Below, one piece after another: positions 1 to 12,816 of a stretch of 64,000 nucleotides of DNA; within the stretch, counting starts at the first letter, position 1; every line of letters begins with the position of its first letter. Both the position numbers and the translations under genes were made by a program. Location of the stretch: positions 178,209,825-178,273,824 of the forward strand of contig NC_133769.1 in assembly GCF_003597395.2 (NCBI RefSeq), read 5' to 3'. Source of the stretch: Chelonoidis abingdonii (lineage: Eukaryota; Chordata; Testudines; Testudinidae). A model generated the notes under the pieces. It was not told the DNA's origin. It did no database searches and saw nothing but the letters and a program-made list of their open reading frames with translations.

Positions 1-1640
1 CTCCTCTTACATTCTCTTTAGTGCTTGTCCATTGCAAATCAGATCACTGTCTAAAGGCAATGAAACTTAAGAAAAAGCTAGAAATCAAGGAACAGCATTG
101 TGAAACAGCTCGAAACTAGTTCCGCAACAAAATACCATGCGAGAAAAAACTACATTAAAAGATCAGCAGACAAAAATAAAACCACAGATCGCTGAACCGC
201 ATGGAACGCCACACACCTCATCAATCGATGTTAACATGCGGCAGCACTACCGTGAATCTCAGCGCATTCCCAAATACACACTAAGAAAACATTGTGCCCC
301 ATTTTCTCAAAACACCCATTTCCAGCATTTGCGACCACCCAACTGCCCGCACACCACCATACTACTCATCAGCCCTGACTCATTGCACTAACCCAATCAC
401 TCAACCCCATCCATCAGATTTTAATCCGCAAGTGCAGCAGCATGCATACCTCAAGGAGAACTATGTCAAACCTTGTGTTATGTCCTCACCTAACCCCCCG
501 CTTGCCTTTTATTTACTGATTTTAAAAAGATTTTGTCTTTAAACTTTTTTTACAGAAAGTTAACATACCTGTACACAAGGTGAATAGAACTCAAATCATT
601 GCAACCACTGCAAGAACTGCTTGGGCACTCACTAAACTGCAGGAAGGCACCCGACATTACTGTTGTTTCGCACTCAATGCTCCTTTAAGGCATCCCTAAT
701 CCTTAACACTGTGCTGCCTCTCTAACCCTCTCTTCTGCTGTGCAATTCACTCCAGGCGTTGAACTTCGGAGCCCATTCGTCGACGTAATACACCCTTCCC
801 TTAAATATTATGGAGATGACACATGCTTATAATCGGGATGCTGCTTTCCACCACGTTGTAGCTTCCATAGAACTTCCATATCCCTTCAAAGTCAAAAGGC
901 ACTCCAAGTCATTCTGACACCGGTCACGTCAGTTGAACTGTCCTTCTCAGTCAGCCGGATACGTATGACAAGCGACGTAAGCGTCTCCAACGATCACAAT
1001 TGCATTCGCGCCCCAGTGTCTTACTCTGGGAAAAAAGTCCCTGCTGCACTCCTGAACATTCACTTCAAAGATGCTCAATCATCACCTTCCAGCCTCTGTG
1101 AAATTCAGTGAAACGCACGTGATCCAACGCCTATACCATAATCCGCCTTCTGAAATCACTTCAGCAGATGTGTGCCGAAATAGGAAATGTCAATCTATTC
1201 CCCTCCACAGTAGGAAACCCTTTGGCAGAGCATCCACATGTCCTGAATTCCAGAGTCACGTTCGTCTGCATGATTATTAATCCTGCAACTGTCACCAATT
1301 CACGGGATTATCTCTTTTCGACGATCCTGCTCGGATTGCACTCAGACATACCCCCTTCTCACGACGGGCACTCCAGTCCGTCCTGCCTCTTTGCTCCTCT
1401 TTTCCACTGCTCGTCTCAATTGGCAGGGACGCAGTGACCCCCCGACTTTGTTCTCTTTAAATTTGTCCCGTTTCTCCTTTCGACGTTACTGCGATTAAGC
1501 GATTGTTTTGTCCTCTATCGTATTCTATGTTCATAGTTTTCTCTCATTCGTCTTGCTAAATTGAAACCCGACGATTCTTTGACATTTCATCATCAACATC
1601 TAAGCAGCGGCTCCTTTCTTTACGAATTCAGCGGCAGATT
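1..1640. other. Unexplained intronic DNA with scattered CpGs
   Basis: No exon and no transposon family that I recognise. The stretch is pyrimidine- and adenine-rich on the plus strand. It carries more CpG sites around 770-1030 and 1300-1600 than the surrounding intron, as in recently inserted mobile DNA. Short reading frames here show no recognisable domain. It runs directly into the MITE-like sequence at 1640-1948, so it may be the inner part of a larger DNA transposon whose other end lies outside the window. Confidence 0.4.
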
Positions 1641-1948
1641 CACAATTCACAAACGGCTGTAAGGGAAGCATGCACCCACGAGTCAGTCTGAACAGGAAGC
1701 GAATGACCCGCAACCCTTCCAGTCCCGTTCAACCCTCCCAGCAGCAAATTGTGACGTACGAGGTGCTCTGTGGGATAGCTGCCCACAATGCACCACTCAC
1801 AACAGCGCTGCAACTGGTGCAAGTGTGGACACACTGCAGCGCTGGTCGCTGTCAGTGTGGACACACTGCAGCGCTGGCCATACACAGCTGTACGACCACA
1901 GCTGTAACTGCCAGCGCTGCAAAACTGTAAGTGTAGACAAAGCCTAAG
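1640..1948. mobile_element. MITE-like DNA transposon end with GCAGCGCTGG motifs
   Basis: The stretch ends in a terminal-type sequence: reading inward on the minus strand from 1948 it starts AGGCTTTGTCTACACTTAC, followed by several AGCGCTG-type motifs. A 23-bp unit (GTGTGGACACACTGCAGCGC and following) is repeated in direct orientation at about 1823 and 1854. This matches the general look of turtle non-autonomous hAT-type elements, like the one at 33325-33596. I could not find a matching left terminus, so the boundary there is approximate. Confidence 0.55.
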
Positions 1949-2450
1949 CAAATGAAGAGACTCGTTTGTGGCATGACTGAACAACTTGGTCTCCCTCAAG
2001 GGGTGATCCTCCTTGGTGATTGTCTGGCCTGTTATGAGGGCTTGGAATTGTTCCCTCTGGTCCTCTGGCAGGTGTTCAATAAAAAAAGAAACCTTGCAAT
2101 AGTTTGCAAAAATTGCATTTTGCCATCAGGTCTTGATAATTGGCTACTCTGAACTGCAAAAAGGCACAGGATTAGCTTTTGCAGCCCAGTGGTCTAGCTG
2201 TTTTAGCTCCTTGTCAGATGAAATCAAATGGGATCGATGTCTATTTCATTTCTTGACTGACTCAACCAGCAAGGAATTAGGCGTAAGGTGGGAGAAAAAA
2301 AACCCACACAGTCTCTCGGTGGAATACAGTATTTTTTGTCAGCCTGTTTACACGTAACTGGTGTGGTTGCTGAAATTTGCCATACCACACAGGCTGCGGC
2401 CAGAGCATCATAGATGGGCAAGTCGAGTTTACTGTGAGGAAACATACGGG
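1949..2450 (-). pseudogene. Possible retrotransposon gag-like remnant, left part
   Basis: On the minus strand, broken reading frames (for example 2445-2224) contain segments such as ADKKYCIPPRD and LPEDQREQFQAL. These resemble in layout the gag region of the DIRS elements seen elsewhere in the window, where a KxYYV(P/T) segment is followed by a hydrophobic stretch. Stops and frameshifts are frequent. The segment stops at the LTR that starts near 2454 and may resume at 3771. Family assignment is tentative. Confidence 0.4.
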
Positions 2451-2453
2451 GGA

Positions 2454-3770
2454 TGTTAAACGAGGAATGTCAGGATTCCTGTTATCTCCTGTGACAGAAT
2501 TTGTAAGATCTTATTTATTTAATGTGATCTTGAAAGGCCTTGAAATCACTGGCATAAGATGGCGGGGGTAGACATAAAAGCCTTATAAGGCAAGGAGGAT
2601 TTGTGGGAAGGTGTTTGTGATATTGCACTCCATATGCCTTATGAAAATATGCTTAAGAATGTGAATATGATGCAACTGGAATATGCTTTATGCAAAAGGT
2701 CTCTTGTAAGTTATCATTACAAAGGTTATAATCTACTGAGTGCGTTCATCCTATTTGTTTGCATGTATTATTTCTATGTCTGGAGTTAGGAGAATAAGAT
2801 ATAAACTTGTATTACTGATGAAAACATTAAGTGGAAGCCATTAAGGGTGTTTCAGAATCAATTAACTGTAAATGGCTCTGTTTACGTGCAAACCTTCCTG
2901 TGTACATGTGGGCCAGCCCAGGAAGAATGGAGTCTGGGGTCTCACAAGACATGTGACCACGTCACAGGATACTGGAATCCATCTTAAATCTGGTACTTTT
3001 CCATGTAGGAGGAGGGGTGGGAACCCAGAGAGACAAAAGATTCCTGCCTCATGCCAGAGCTATAAAAGGGGGTGAAACATGACAAAGGGGGCCAGTCATG
3101 AGAAAACTTCTAGTTACAGCCTGAGATGGCTGCTGGAACTAACAAGAACAGTACCTGGGGAAAGGATTGGACCCAGACTAGGAAGGAGTTTAGTCCGTGA
3201 AAGAAGCTTATTGGAACATCTCTGAGGATGAAATATTACTTGTAATCACTTTCTTAATGTATTAGGTTAGGCTTGCGTGGTTTTGCTTTATTTTGCTTGG
3301 TAACTTACTTTGTTCTGTCTGTTATTACCTGGAACCACTAAAATTCTATTTTTTATAACTTAATAAAATCACTTTTGTTTATTAGTAAACCCAGAGTAAG
3401 TGATTAGGACCTGGGGGAGCAAACAGCTCTGTATCCCTCTCTATCAGTATTATAGAAGGTGAATAATTTATGAGTTCACCCTGTATAAACTTTATATAGA
3501 GTAAAACAGATTTATTTGGGTTTGGATGCCATTGGGAGCTGGGTGTCTGAGTGCTGAAGTCAGGTAACCTGCAGAGCTGTTTTCACTTAAAGCCTGCAGC
3601 CTTGGGGATGTGAACCAGAGCCCGCGTCTGTGTTGCAGCAGGCTAGCGTGTCTGGTTCAACAAGACAGGGTTCTGGAGTCCCAAGCTAGCAAGGAAATCG
3701 GGCTCAGAAGTAATTTCAGCACACCAGATGACAGTCCCAAGGGGGTCTCTCTGTGATCGAACCCATCACA
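2454..3770 (+). mobile_element. Retroviral-type solo LTR (about 1.3 kb)
   Basis: The sequence begins TGTTAAACGAGG and ends ACCCATCACA, giving the TG...CA ends of an LTR. It has the expected internal order: a long AT-rich U3, a TATA-type box (GCTATAAAAGGGG) near 3060, and a polyadenylation signal AATAAA at 3362, all on the plus strand. I recognise it as a common turtle endogenous-retrovirus LTR type. I see no convincing target-site duplication, so ends may be off by a few bases, or one flank may have been lost. No internal retroviral genes adjoin it. Confidence 0.7.
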
Positions 3771-4130
3771 GTGTGTTTCTTCTTCCCCTGCTGTCACTAG
3801 CTCTTCTACAAATTGTTCCTGTGGAGCAGGGTCCAAGGATGATGGTGGTGGTTTTTGGTGCATCTTCTTGTGAAAAGGAATATTGTAGGAGTTAGTCACC
3901 ATAAGAGACCAATGAGCTCCAATAAGATCACTGAGATAGGTAATAAGAGAAGGGGCAATACCAGGGTTCTCCTTGCCAGGTCTGCCAGCTGTATGTCCTG
4001 CAGGGGGTTTCTTGCTCAGGGTGCATCTCAAGGAAGGGAGGCTTACTGGGGAAAAACTGATTATCAAGGCCCTAAAATAAAAGGGCCCCTCAAAAATGCA
4101 ATAAATAAAATTACTAGCAAGGCTTTTTAA
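3771..4130 (-). pseudogene. Possible retrotransposon gag-like remnant, right part
   Basis: A minus-strand frame (4067-3657, overlapping the LTR end) encodes an acidic segment, SSLDPAPQEQFVEELVTAGE, not clearly assignable to a family. Its position directly beyond the LTR, and the gag-like remnant on the LTR's other side in the same orientation, suggest one older element split by the LTR. Function is not recoverable. Confidence 0.3.
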
Positions 4131-4529
4131 TAATTTACAGGCATGAGACTAGAACTCTTGAGCAAAAAAATCCCCTAGAAACCGACGTTTGAAGATGACA
4201 AGAAATGCTGACAGAAGTCATTGTGTTCCCTCATAACTTACCCATTCAAATAAAAAAATAAAGTTTAATGAATAATGTAGAATTGCATGCATGATACACA
4301 TATGCTGATTTATAATACTGAAATATTAAGATGAAGCATGGTTGAATGGTGAAAATAGGTTGAATAGGCTGAGTTTGGATATGATACTATTTGCGCCAAC
4401 GTCTTGGCCTAGCTTTTGCCTGCATGAGTGCTTCCTCTCTTTCTAGTATAGAGATTTGTTTAGACAATACTTCTTGCTGATTGGAAAAATGTTTTGTTAG
4501 TATGCTGGAGGAAGTTAAATAGTGTAATA
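4131..4529. other. Intron, AT-rich, nothing recognised
   Basis: Low-GC intronic sequence with no exon, no clear repeat and no long reading frame. Confidence 0.5.
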
Positions 4530-4660
4530 GAGTGGTTTTCAACCTGTGGTCCGTAGACTCCTGGAGGTCCGCAGACTATGTCTAAAATTTCCAAAGGGGT
4601 CTGCGCCTCCACTTGACATTTTTTAAGGGGTTCACAAATGAAAAAGGTTGAAAAGCACTG
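4530..4660. mobile_element. hAT-type MITE, 131 bp, with 8-bp target-site duplication
   Basis: The left end GAGTGGTTTTCAACCTGTGG and the right end, read inward as CAGTGCTTTTCAACC, are inverted repeats of the hAT form CAGTGNTTTTCAACC. The element is flanked by GTGTAATA (4522-4529) and GTATAATA (4661-4668), an 8-bp duplication with one mismatch, which is the hAT target size. It has no coding capacity. Confidence 0.85.
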
Positions 4661-4668
4661 GTATAATA

Positions 4669-5260
4669 AATACACAAAATGCAATGCTAAAAGTCCCTAC
4701 TACTGGGACAAACAAGAGGAAAGTGATATGAGGACATACTGACATGAAAATAGTGTAAACAGCAAAAGTTGTGTAAAAAGCTTTCACGTGCACATGTATG
4801 GATTATGCAAGATACAATGCTTAATGTTGATTGGAGGAAAGCTGATGAATAAATAATATGAAAAAGTATAAAAAACCAAGTGAATAAGGGCCCAAGTCCA
4901 GATTACCAGTTCAGAAACTTAAGGAATGAAACTGAAGGACTGGACCGGAGAACAGGGACTGATCATGAAGTGCAGGAGAGCTTCCCAGTACCCCAGAACT
5001 TGGTAACTAGGGTCCCTACCTATTCTGTCTTATCTTTTTGTTGTCTGGCATAAATATATGTTGAGAAACTGTCAGAATTATTGTCACTTATAATTTATAA
5101 ATAAAGATGAAAATTAATTAAGCCTAAATTGGGTGTATTTGGAATGCTGTTACTCACTTCTTACAGGCTGAACCAGAAAAATAGCAGAGCAGTGTATGGT
5201 CACCTCAAAATCAAATGAGATGTCACCCCTGTGTCCATCAGAAGGGCAAATGGTGCTGGT
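4669..5260. other. Intron, nothing recognised
   Basis: AT-rich sequence up to about 5130, then mixed composition. No exon or named repeat could be supported. Confidence 0.45.
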
Positions 5261-5770
5261 ATCAGGGATGCCAGAACCTAAATAGAAGTTGAGGGCCCCA
5301 CTGCCGTTGGGACAGTGGCCCCACTCCCGTTCTTCCTTTCCTCCTGGAGCCCTGTCCTCTGCTGCTCCTCCTCCCCTTGAGGCCCCACCTCCGGCCAAGC
5401 CGGAAGCCAGATCTAGGACATGGTAAGAGCTGACCCGGGAGCCCGTACTGCTGTGGAGAGCCCATGACCCTCCATTTGCTGTCACTGGGGAGCTGGGGTG
5501 CGCCGCCCAAGGCACAAGGAGAGTCCAGGGCTCCCCACAGCAGCTTGGTTTCTCTGGATGGCCTTTACCATGGTATGGCTCTGGCTAATGGTCTGGCCAG
5601 GGGTTGGGGCCTCAGAGGGAGGAGGAGAGAGAGGGGGGGCCTGTGGTGGTGGGGGCTAAAGCCCACCTCAGCCCCACACCGGGAAGAGACTGGGGATCAC
5701 CTTATCAGCTCTCTTGCTGTGAAGTGCAGCCCCCTGCCACTGCCACTCCACGCCTGCCCATGTTAAAGAA
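5261..5770. other. GC-rich block within AT-rich intron
   Basis: A sharply GC-rich stretch with G-runs and C-runs (for example GGGAGGAGGAGAGAGAGGG near 5619), flanked by AT-rich intron. Reading frames on both strands are open for 80-120 codons, but the translations look like low-complexity by-products of GC content with no known domain. It could be the internal part of a GC-rich non-autonomous element. I cannot name the family. Confidence 0.4.
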
Positions 5771-5789
5771 TGAGTAGGCATGGCCTTTC

Positions 5790-7180
5790 CACTTTTAAAA
5801 GTAAGGGGTCTGGAGGTATAGGCACCTGTGGCTGGTACCAGGGATCAAGTAGGCACTGCAGACCAGAGAGGATCTGGTAACTGCATCAGTATCAGAAGTA
5901 GAATCTTGGTTGGCTCGTGAGACGGTACTGGAGGATATGTCTGTCCCAGCCAGAAACTCTTCTCAGTATGCTCCATGGGTTTGTGTGGAAGCAGTGACCA
6001 CGTCAGTACTGAGGATCAGTCACCATTATAGATAGCAGGACTGTAGGGTAGGTCAATTCCAGGAGGTAAGTTGGTACTAGCAGAGACTCTCTCTTAGTAA
6101 GTCCAAGCAACGATGACTCAGGTTCTTCTAGGATCCAAAGATCGTTGTGGAAAAGGAGCCTGGACGGTACCAGAGACTCCAAGTAAGGACCCTCAGGAGT
6201 TAGTACGTTGGGTGACACTCAAAATGGGTACTGAAGTGCTATCTGTGCACTCTTCTCTGCTGGCTCTGGAAGGTAGTACCAATGAAGATTTCAGCTTAAC
6301 TTTAAAGTCATTGTGTTTCAGAGGTGCTGGGTCCAGTGCCAACTCTGGTGTTTACAACATGGCTTCTCAGTACGTGGTGCGGTTTTCCTAGCCAGTACTA
6401 CGGTCTTGGTACTAGAGGAGACAGGGGCCTCAGAAGAACCCTTGTTTGGATGCAAGGTCTCCTGAATGCTGGATCAACAGGGTGATTTTTATCTTCTTTG
6501 ACTCCATTTTGGGGAACAGAATCTCTTGTTTTTTATGATCTGAGCAGTTGAGGGGTCCCCAAGATGTTTGTTTACTCCAGGAGCAGTGATGGTTGCCAGG
6601 GCTCTTCGAGTAACTGAATATATATATAACAGGGGGAAAGGCCATCTGACTTAGACCCTGTCGTCCCTCAATTTTTAGGTCTACTTTTAAATCCTGAGCA
6701 GATACATTTGGAGGGGATGAGAGTCTCTCCCAGGCAGAGGAGGCAGAAGCATCTGTTTCTGCAGGGAAAAAGACATATGACATATGTGGCAGGGCTTGAA
6801 GCTCAGGATCATGGACATAACCTGTTACTCAAGACCACGAATTGAGGCCTAAGAAAAAAAACGAGAATGGAAGGCGCACTCCTCCCAAATACAAACTGTG
6901 CAAAATAACAGAAAAATAAATAAAATAAACTACTAACAGAGTAAAAAAAAATAAGCAAGAGAAATAGCAAGCAGCTTGGCAAGCTAACAGATTCTACAAC
7001 ATTCTCTCAAGCTGCAGGCAGTTGAGAAGGACCTACAGTGATGGTGACTCTGGTCCTCCAAATATCCTCATACTGGAGCAGAGGATTATCTAGGGCACAG
7101 ACAATCTCCAGTAACAAGTGCACGTGTAAATGCATATCCCGGGGAACACCCACAGTGATACTACTTGAAGTAGTAGTTAT
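5790..7180 (-). mobile_element. Probable DIRS-type 5' fragment (copy D)
   Basis: From 5790 to 6830 the sequence is studded with GGTAC(C/T) motifs in the style of the DIRS gag region at 62750-63200. A minus-strand frame (6783-6430) is Ser/Ala-rich. From 7080 to 7180 a terminus-like stretch (GGGGAACACCCACAGTGATA) resembles the terminal repeat of the DIRS copy at 58012, in the opposite orientation. This would make it the 5' end and gag N-terminal region of another minus-strand DIRS copy, truncated at its 3' side. Evidence is by resemblance only. Confidence 0.4.
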
Positions 7181-9822
7181 TCATTTCTCTGTGAACAATT
7201 TTCCCCAAAGATGGTGAAGGCATTACTGTATGGGAATTAGCAAAGAGTCACCCACTACTGAGGCAGAGGAAAAAGATACTTTGCAATAAACAAGTTTGAT
7301 CCACTTCACAGAATGACTGAATCCTCTTACAGACCAATTAAAACAAATATGGAGCACAATATGAACAGTTACACTTCATTACAATAATGTCATTCATGCC
7401 AGAAGAGAGGTGACGAGAGAATATTCCAATCTGTTTGTATTACATCACAAGATATTATAACAGTCAAATCATAAGTTTCCATAGTAGGAACACATCTAAA
7501 CTAGCCAGTGTGGATGTAGGTAATGTCTGTATTTCAAGGATTATCAGCTATCTCAGATGGAATACTTGGCTTGGATTTAAATGCATCAAACATGCAGCTA
7601 TTTTAAGAAGGAATTAAATTATATAAAACCCCTAAATTAATCTGTTTTGGGCACTTACTTTAAAATGATACAGAACTATCGCAAGTCAAAACCAGTTTAT
7701 TATATTACCCCCAAAATGGAATGTAATAGGCAATTAGTGTACAATGCAAACTAGATCCTTGTAATTATTTTACAAGAACAAAAGAACAAAAGTAAATCCG
7801 ATGAGTTTGAAAATAACCTACTATGTCACTGGCATGCAATCTAATTATATGACTATAGGAAACCTTAGTAATAAGATCCTTAATTACTACACAATTATGT
7901 AATTAGGTGATAGTTATTAAAAAACTAACTAAATTATGTACATATTTACTCAAAGAATAAGAATAGATCAATCAAGTAAATACTAGTAAATAGAACAGGA
8001 TGTTTTTTTTTTTTTAAACAAAGGGAAATTTAATACAAAGAGCTGCCTTTGTATTATACTGGAATTGTGATACTAAGCTCAAAAGCCAGGGCTGATCTAG
8101 AATCCTTGAGTTATTGTGTCTGCTTTTTCCTCCACAGTACAAATTCAGGACAGTGTCAGTAAGGAGACTTAACCCTTAACTTAAAAATCCTGGTTTCTGC
8201 TGCATAATCATTTCACAATGACACAGCAAGGCAGGCCAATTGTCACAACTGTGATGAGCACAAACTAGAAATCCTTGGTCAAGCAAGAGAAGCTATTCTA
8301 TTCAATACAGGTGCTTATACCATGCTTATCACCATAATATCTGGGTAACTCCTTCACCTCATGAGGGAGAGACTGAAGTATGCCAACAAAACACTCTTCA
8401 TCTTGCTAAGAATAAGCTGTTCTTGTGCGGTAATGAAGATTCTGGAAGTAACTTGTATTATGAACCCTGATTTTTCAGGCATTTAGAATGTTGTTAGAAA
8501 AATAAATCTGACCTTGGACACATGCTTTCAGTTACAGTGGGTTCACTTATTCTGAATTCACAAAAAATTGGATTGGCTGCTCTGAATTCAGACTTCTGAT
8601 TTTTGTTTGCTCTTTCCTCTAGCAAAACATGCCAATGTGTAACAGCATGCTACCAGACTTCTTGACAGGGACAGAGGATTTTAATTTTTAAGGAAAAAAC
8701 ATTTAATTTTGATATTATCAAGAAGCAACTCCTGAATCCAAGCACAGTGACACTTAGCAACAAGAAAATAGAACATATAATCATACTTTGCACTACTAGT
8801 AGCACCTTTCATCCAAACATATTCAATATATTCAAAATTACTTTCTTCAGCCTCACTCTGATGGGTTCTTGTGCTCTGACTCCACACACCTAAATGGATT
8901 TCACCACTGGGCTTTAGGTAAGCAGACAAGTGAACCTTTGCTCTGATGAGCCCTATTGGGTGAAAGTTGCTTTCCCTTAATTTTGCTTCTCTACCCTCAC
9001 TTAAACACTGCTAAATACTTAATGGCAAAAATGGGTTTTGTTTTGTTTTTTAAGGTGGGTTTTTTAGAACTCAGGAGTCCAGGCACCCACTTCCTTGCTC
9101 TAACCCCAAAACAGTTCCTTCCTTATCATCAATTGTTTATATATAAACCTGGTGAAAGGAAGATGATTGATAAGCTTGACTTCAGAGTATTCAATGTGAA
9201 CACTATTCCAGAGTGGTGATCAAACCTCATATGCTTTCTTCAAGTTTATTATTTTTTTATTCAACTTATCTTTTCAAAACTTGTTTCTGAATAATCTTTT
9301 AAGATTTCTCCTCTGCCATTTGAGCTCTTATTTGCGGATCCTTGCAAGCCTTAAACCTCAAATACAGAATCACTAATATTTAATAGGAAAATGAGTTCAA
9401 ATGATAAAACCCTTCAACATATAAAGCAGCTTCATCAGTTTTGACACAATCTTTAAACACTTAGAATGGTGCAGTGTGCTATATGACTTTAGAGGCTGCA
9501 TTTCTGAGGGCCGCTTTTAAAGTGGTTTGACCTATTCTTTTTAAATCTTCTAGGCTGAACAGTGCACAGTCAATGACAGCCTGAGCTGGTAAATGCATGC
9601 ATCTGCTGGGAAAATGGTTACCTTTTAAAATCAACAAGGGAGCAAGTAAGATGTGTATGGCCTTTTCTGTTCTTTCCTAGAACCCTCGTACAGAAGGGAA
9701 AGACAAAAACTTAATTCTATTTAAGAAGGCTCTGCTTAAGAGGGGGTGCTATTGTCCCCTCCCTCCAGATCTGAAAACTGATTTAACCCTATATTGGGAG
9801 GTACAGGATTACTCAATTTTAC
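7181..9822. other. POU2F1 intron, mostly unique AT-rich DNA
   Basis: AT-rich intron just downstream of the 7th exon. Contains a T12 run near 8004 and short poly-A or poly-T tracts. No exon, no transposon that I can name and no plausible coding frame. Confidence 0.5.
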
Positions 9823-9996
9823 CTGAGTGAATCCAAGTTTGATCCGTCTTTGTTTGAAAGTCTTGGCAAACTGCTCAAGCTCCTCAAGGTCACTGGGCTC
9901 CTCCAAGCTGGGAGTGTCAATTCGCTTTGGTGTTGATTGGCTCTGTGGAAGTGGCTGAATGGGTGTTGCTGCTATTGTGCGTGTTGGGGTTGCTGG
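9823..9996 (-). CDS. POU2F1: POU2F1 coding exon with start of POU-specific domain (7th of 7)
   Basis: Fifty-eight codons from [12 protein letters not shown] to RRIKLGFTQ, with acceptor CCTCAACAG and donor CAG|GTAAAA, phase 0 at both ends. The first half is the Thr/Pro/Ser-rich linker. The second half ([16 protein letters not shown] onward) is the first helical part of the POU-specific domain, which with the homeodomain grips the octamer site. The domain is cut by an intron after GFTQ, where I expect the known POU2F1 exon boundary. I looked for the next exon (the rest of the POU-specific domain) on the minus strand down to position 1 and did not see it, so that intron is longer than 9.8 kb. 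Confidence 0.97.
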
Positions 9997-12816
9997 CTGT
10001 TGAGGGCAGGAGACAGGAAGAGAAAAACAAAAACAAATGAAAAGATATATTTTTGTAGACACAAAATAGTGGAAATAAATCTCACTCGGGAGTCCAGATT
10101 CCCACAGGAGACAGGTTAGATATGAATATATCTACCATTTCTAATAAATCCCAAAGCGCTCTCAAATTTACTGACATTGCTCAAATAAAGGCAGTCATAA
10201 TGCACTGTACTGTATTAGTACACAGTCTTTCAAGAAGGACTCAGTCAAAACCAGCCAAGGAAAAACAAAAGATACACTGTACTGGTTTACCAATGCCTTC
10301 TACCTGCTCCAAGAACAGTTCAACATTACTCGTAATATATTTCAATACTTTTGGAGAGTTTGGCATTCATCTCCTTTAATTATTTTAAAATTCAATTTAC
10401 TGTGGGTGCAGTATCAAGTTGACAGCTCTACAGACTCAAGTCCTCTATTTTACCTCAGAACAATCTCAGCAGAGGCAGCAGCAGCACAAATATCCCTAAC
10501 ATTTCCCCTTGTGAATGTGACACAACCTTGACCTGGAGGGACTACTTTGGGAAGGGGGGTTGGGGAAGGGAGAAGTTTGTTCTCTTGGCACCTCTGCTGA
10601 GACTGCTCACAAGAAGAGTATTTATAATGGTGACATTATATGGCAATAATTCCACAAACAATCAAACTCGCAGAAAGGAATTTATTTTAGGTCTCTGATT
10701 TTCCTAGTATAACCAGATAGTTTCCTAGGAAACTACTGAAAAGTTTGCTATTCCTGACAATTAGCCTATAAAGATCATTTCCCAATATAAAAGTAGCAAT
10801 ACAGGGTTTCAGTAAGAGCCTAAGATATGTCTGTGTGCTATGGAAACCAAACTCAGGCTAGGTTTCACATAATCAAAATATATTAAGAGAACATTAGGGT
10901 TGCACAGTTAAGGTTTTGCACATAATCTGAATGTTAGAATGTCCTGAGCTTTGAGTGCTTCACTCCACCTCCTTGGGTGTGTGCATTGTTAAAATGCAGA
11001 GCTGAATCCTCTTCTTTGGCTAAATTCTGTTCAGTGAAACTGAGGGGCTTGGGCAAAGACGGTTTTGTGCCAGTTTATGCCCTTGGCTCAATTCTGACGC
11101 TGTTTATGCTCCCAATGCAACACAGAGAAGCCTCAAAATCGCTCTAAATTGCGCTGGTTGGTAATAGCCCCCAAATGACTGTTCCATAGCACCTCAGTGC
11201 TACAGACATATCTCCTACAAAGCTAAACCTCCAACTGGCTCATTAAAGTGGCTTTTTACTTTGGTTAGTGCTAGTGATATTCAGCAATGCAGAGCAGGAA
11301 GTTTGGGAGGGGGAGGGGGCAGGATTTAGCCCACTATCTTTAATTGCACGATCAAGTATTATTGCTCAAATAATATACAATCTTTTAAAGAACTGTAGAT
11401 AAATATGTTGCACACTAATTTTTTTTCAGTATTTTAAATGTACTTAAACTATATTGGACTATACAAACATATCTGACTTCAATTTTTATTGAAGTTCTTT
11501 TTTTCCCTATGTTACATATTAGAGCAAATCTTTGTTAGCGACACGTGAAGCTCCCCAAGCTGTGAGCTAGAATAGATAATTTCCACTATTCTTCATTGCA
11601 TACAGAAAATGTAGTAAGCAATACAAGTACAGGTACTATGTACTTTTCATATATGGGACTTTCACAGACTGAACAGATGCAATAGTATGTGCTACACAAT
11701 ACTACTTGCGTTCAAAGAAAAACACTATGTGATAGTTATTCTATTATTTCAGAAATAATATGTGATCATATAATTAAAGACTATTGTAATGCACCAACAC
11801 AAGCAAGCACAGTTAAAGCTGCAGGCACTTTAACATTACTTTTCCAGAGTTTTGAAAGCTTAACTGTAGAGCTTTAATAGTCTCTTAAAAGAATTTTTAA
11901 TTTTTTTTTAAAGAAATAGATAATGGAAAAACAGCTAAAAATTAGCTTTACTCTTCTTCTGACTTGCAAAACATTGGCAACAATACAGAACTCTTTGGCT
12001 AGAATATAGACCACTTTGCCCTCAGATCTTTGGAAAACTTCCAGGAAGAAACGCTCTCTTGCACACTTTAGGAAGCCCTCAACCCTTTTCCTGTTAAGTT
12101 TTAGGAACTCTGAGAACCTTATAAAGAAGTAAAGGAATTGATGCTAATGTTCCCTATGGACATGTTGTCTTAAACTCCACACATCTGCTAAGTAAGCAGC
12201 TAAATTAACTGCACATTCCTGAATAGTATAGCCTCTTTTAGTTGTGTGAAGTATACGCAAAAATTAGTCTAACTATATAACATGAAGTCTTCAGTCTTAT
12301 AATTTAGTCAAAACAAAAAATCCTTTTCACTAGAACAATTAAAGGCACTTTTACTCAGTGAGGGCTATTTCCATGCCAAATATCAATGTATAGCTCTTTA
12401 GGTTTTAAATCTATTAAAAACAAGGTTGCAAAAATGTTTAATATAATGGGAAAAGGGTATTGTTCCACCACTCTACTTGTACTCAAAATTGACTCAACCA
12501 TTTTTGTTCAAACTACTAAAAAACTTTCACCTTTAGAAAAAGGCCAAGCACGGAAAATTTCAGTCTAAAGAGTAAAAGTTTTGGTAAATTATGAGTGAAT
12601 GAAAACAGGGAAATCTGAAGGGAAACTATTATGCAGCCTTAATATGCAGAAAACTATCACTGCAGCTGGCACTTCTGTTGTATTGTAGTCATCTAGAAAA
12701 GTTAGAAGACTAAGTAGCTTAACTTCCATTCTTGCAACAAACATGTATGTGCCCCTCTTGCACATTAGTTTGAGTCCTGCAAAAAACTGCTGAAAAGCTA
12801 CAGGAGGAAAACTGAC
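9997..12816. other. POU2F1 intron (2.8 kb) between exons 6 and 7 of the window
   Basis: AT-rich intron with no mobile element I can name. Short purine or pyrimidine tracts occur at 10545-10570 and 11305-11325. The region is noticeably free of large insertions compared with the neighbouring 26-kb intron. Confidence 0.55.

Noticed and set aside
1670..1930. Overlapping 86- and 119-codon frames on both strands
   Set aside because: They overlie a MITE with direct repeats, and the translations have no domain. They are by-products of the repeat.
1..9822. The next POU2F1 exon (rest of the POU-specific domain)
   Set aside because: I looked on the minus strand for the expected continuation after GFTQ and did not see it. 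It should lie beyond the left edge.
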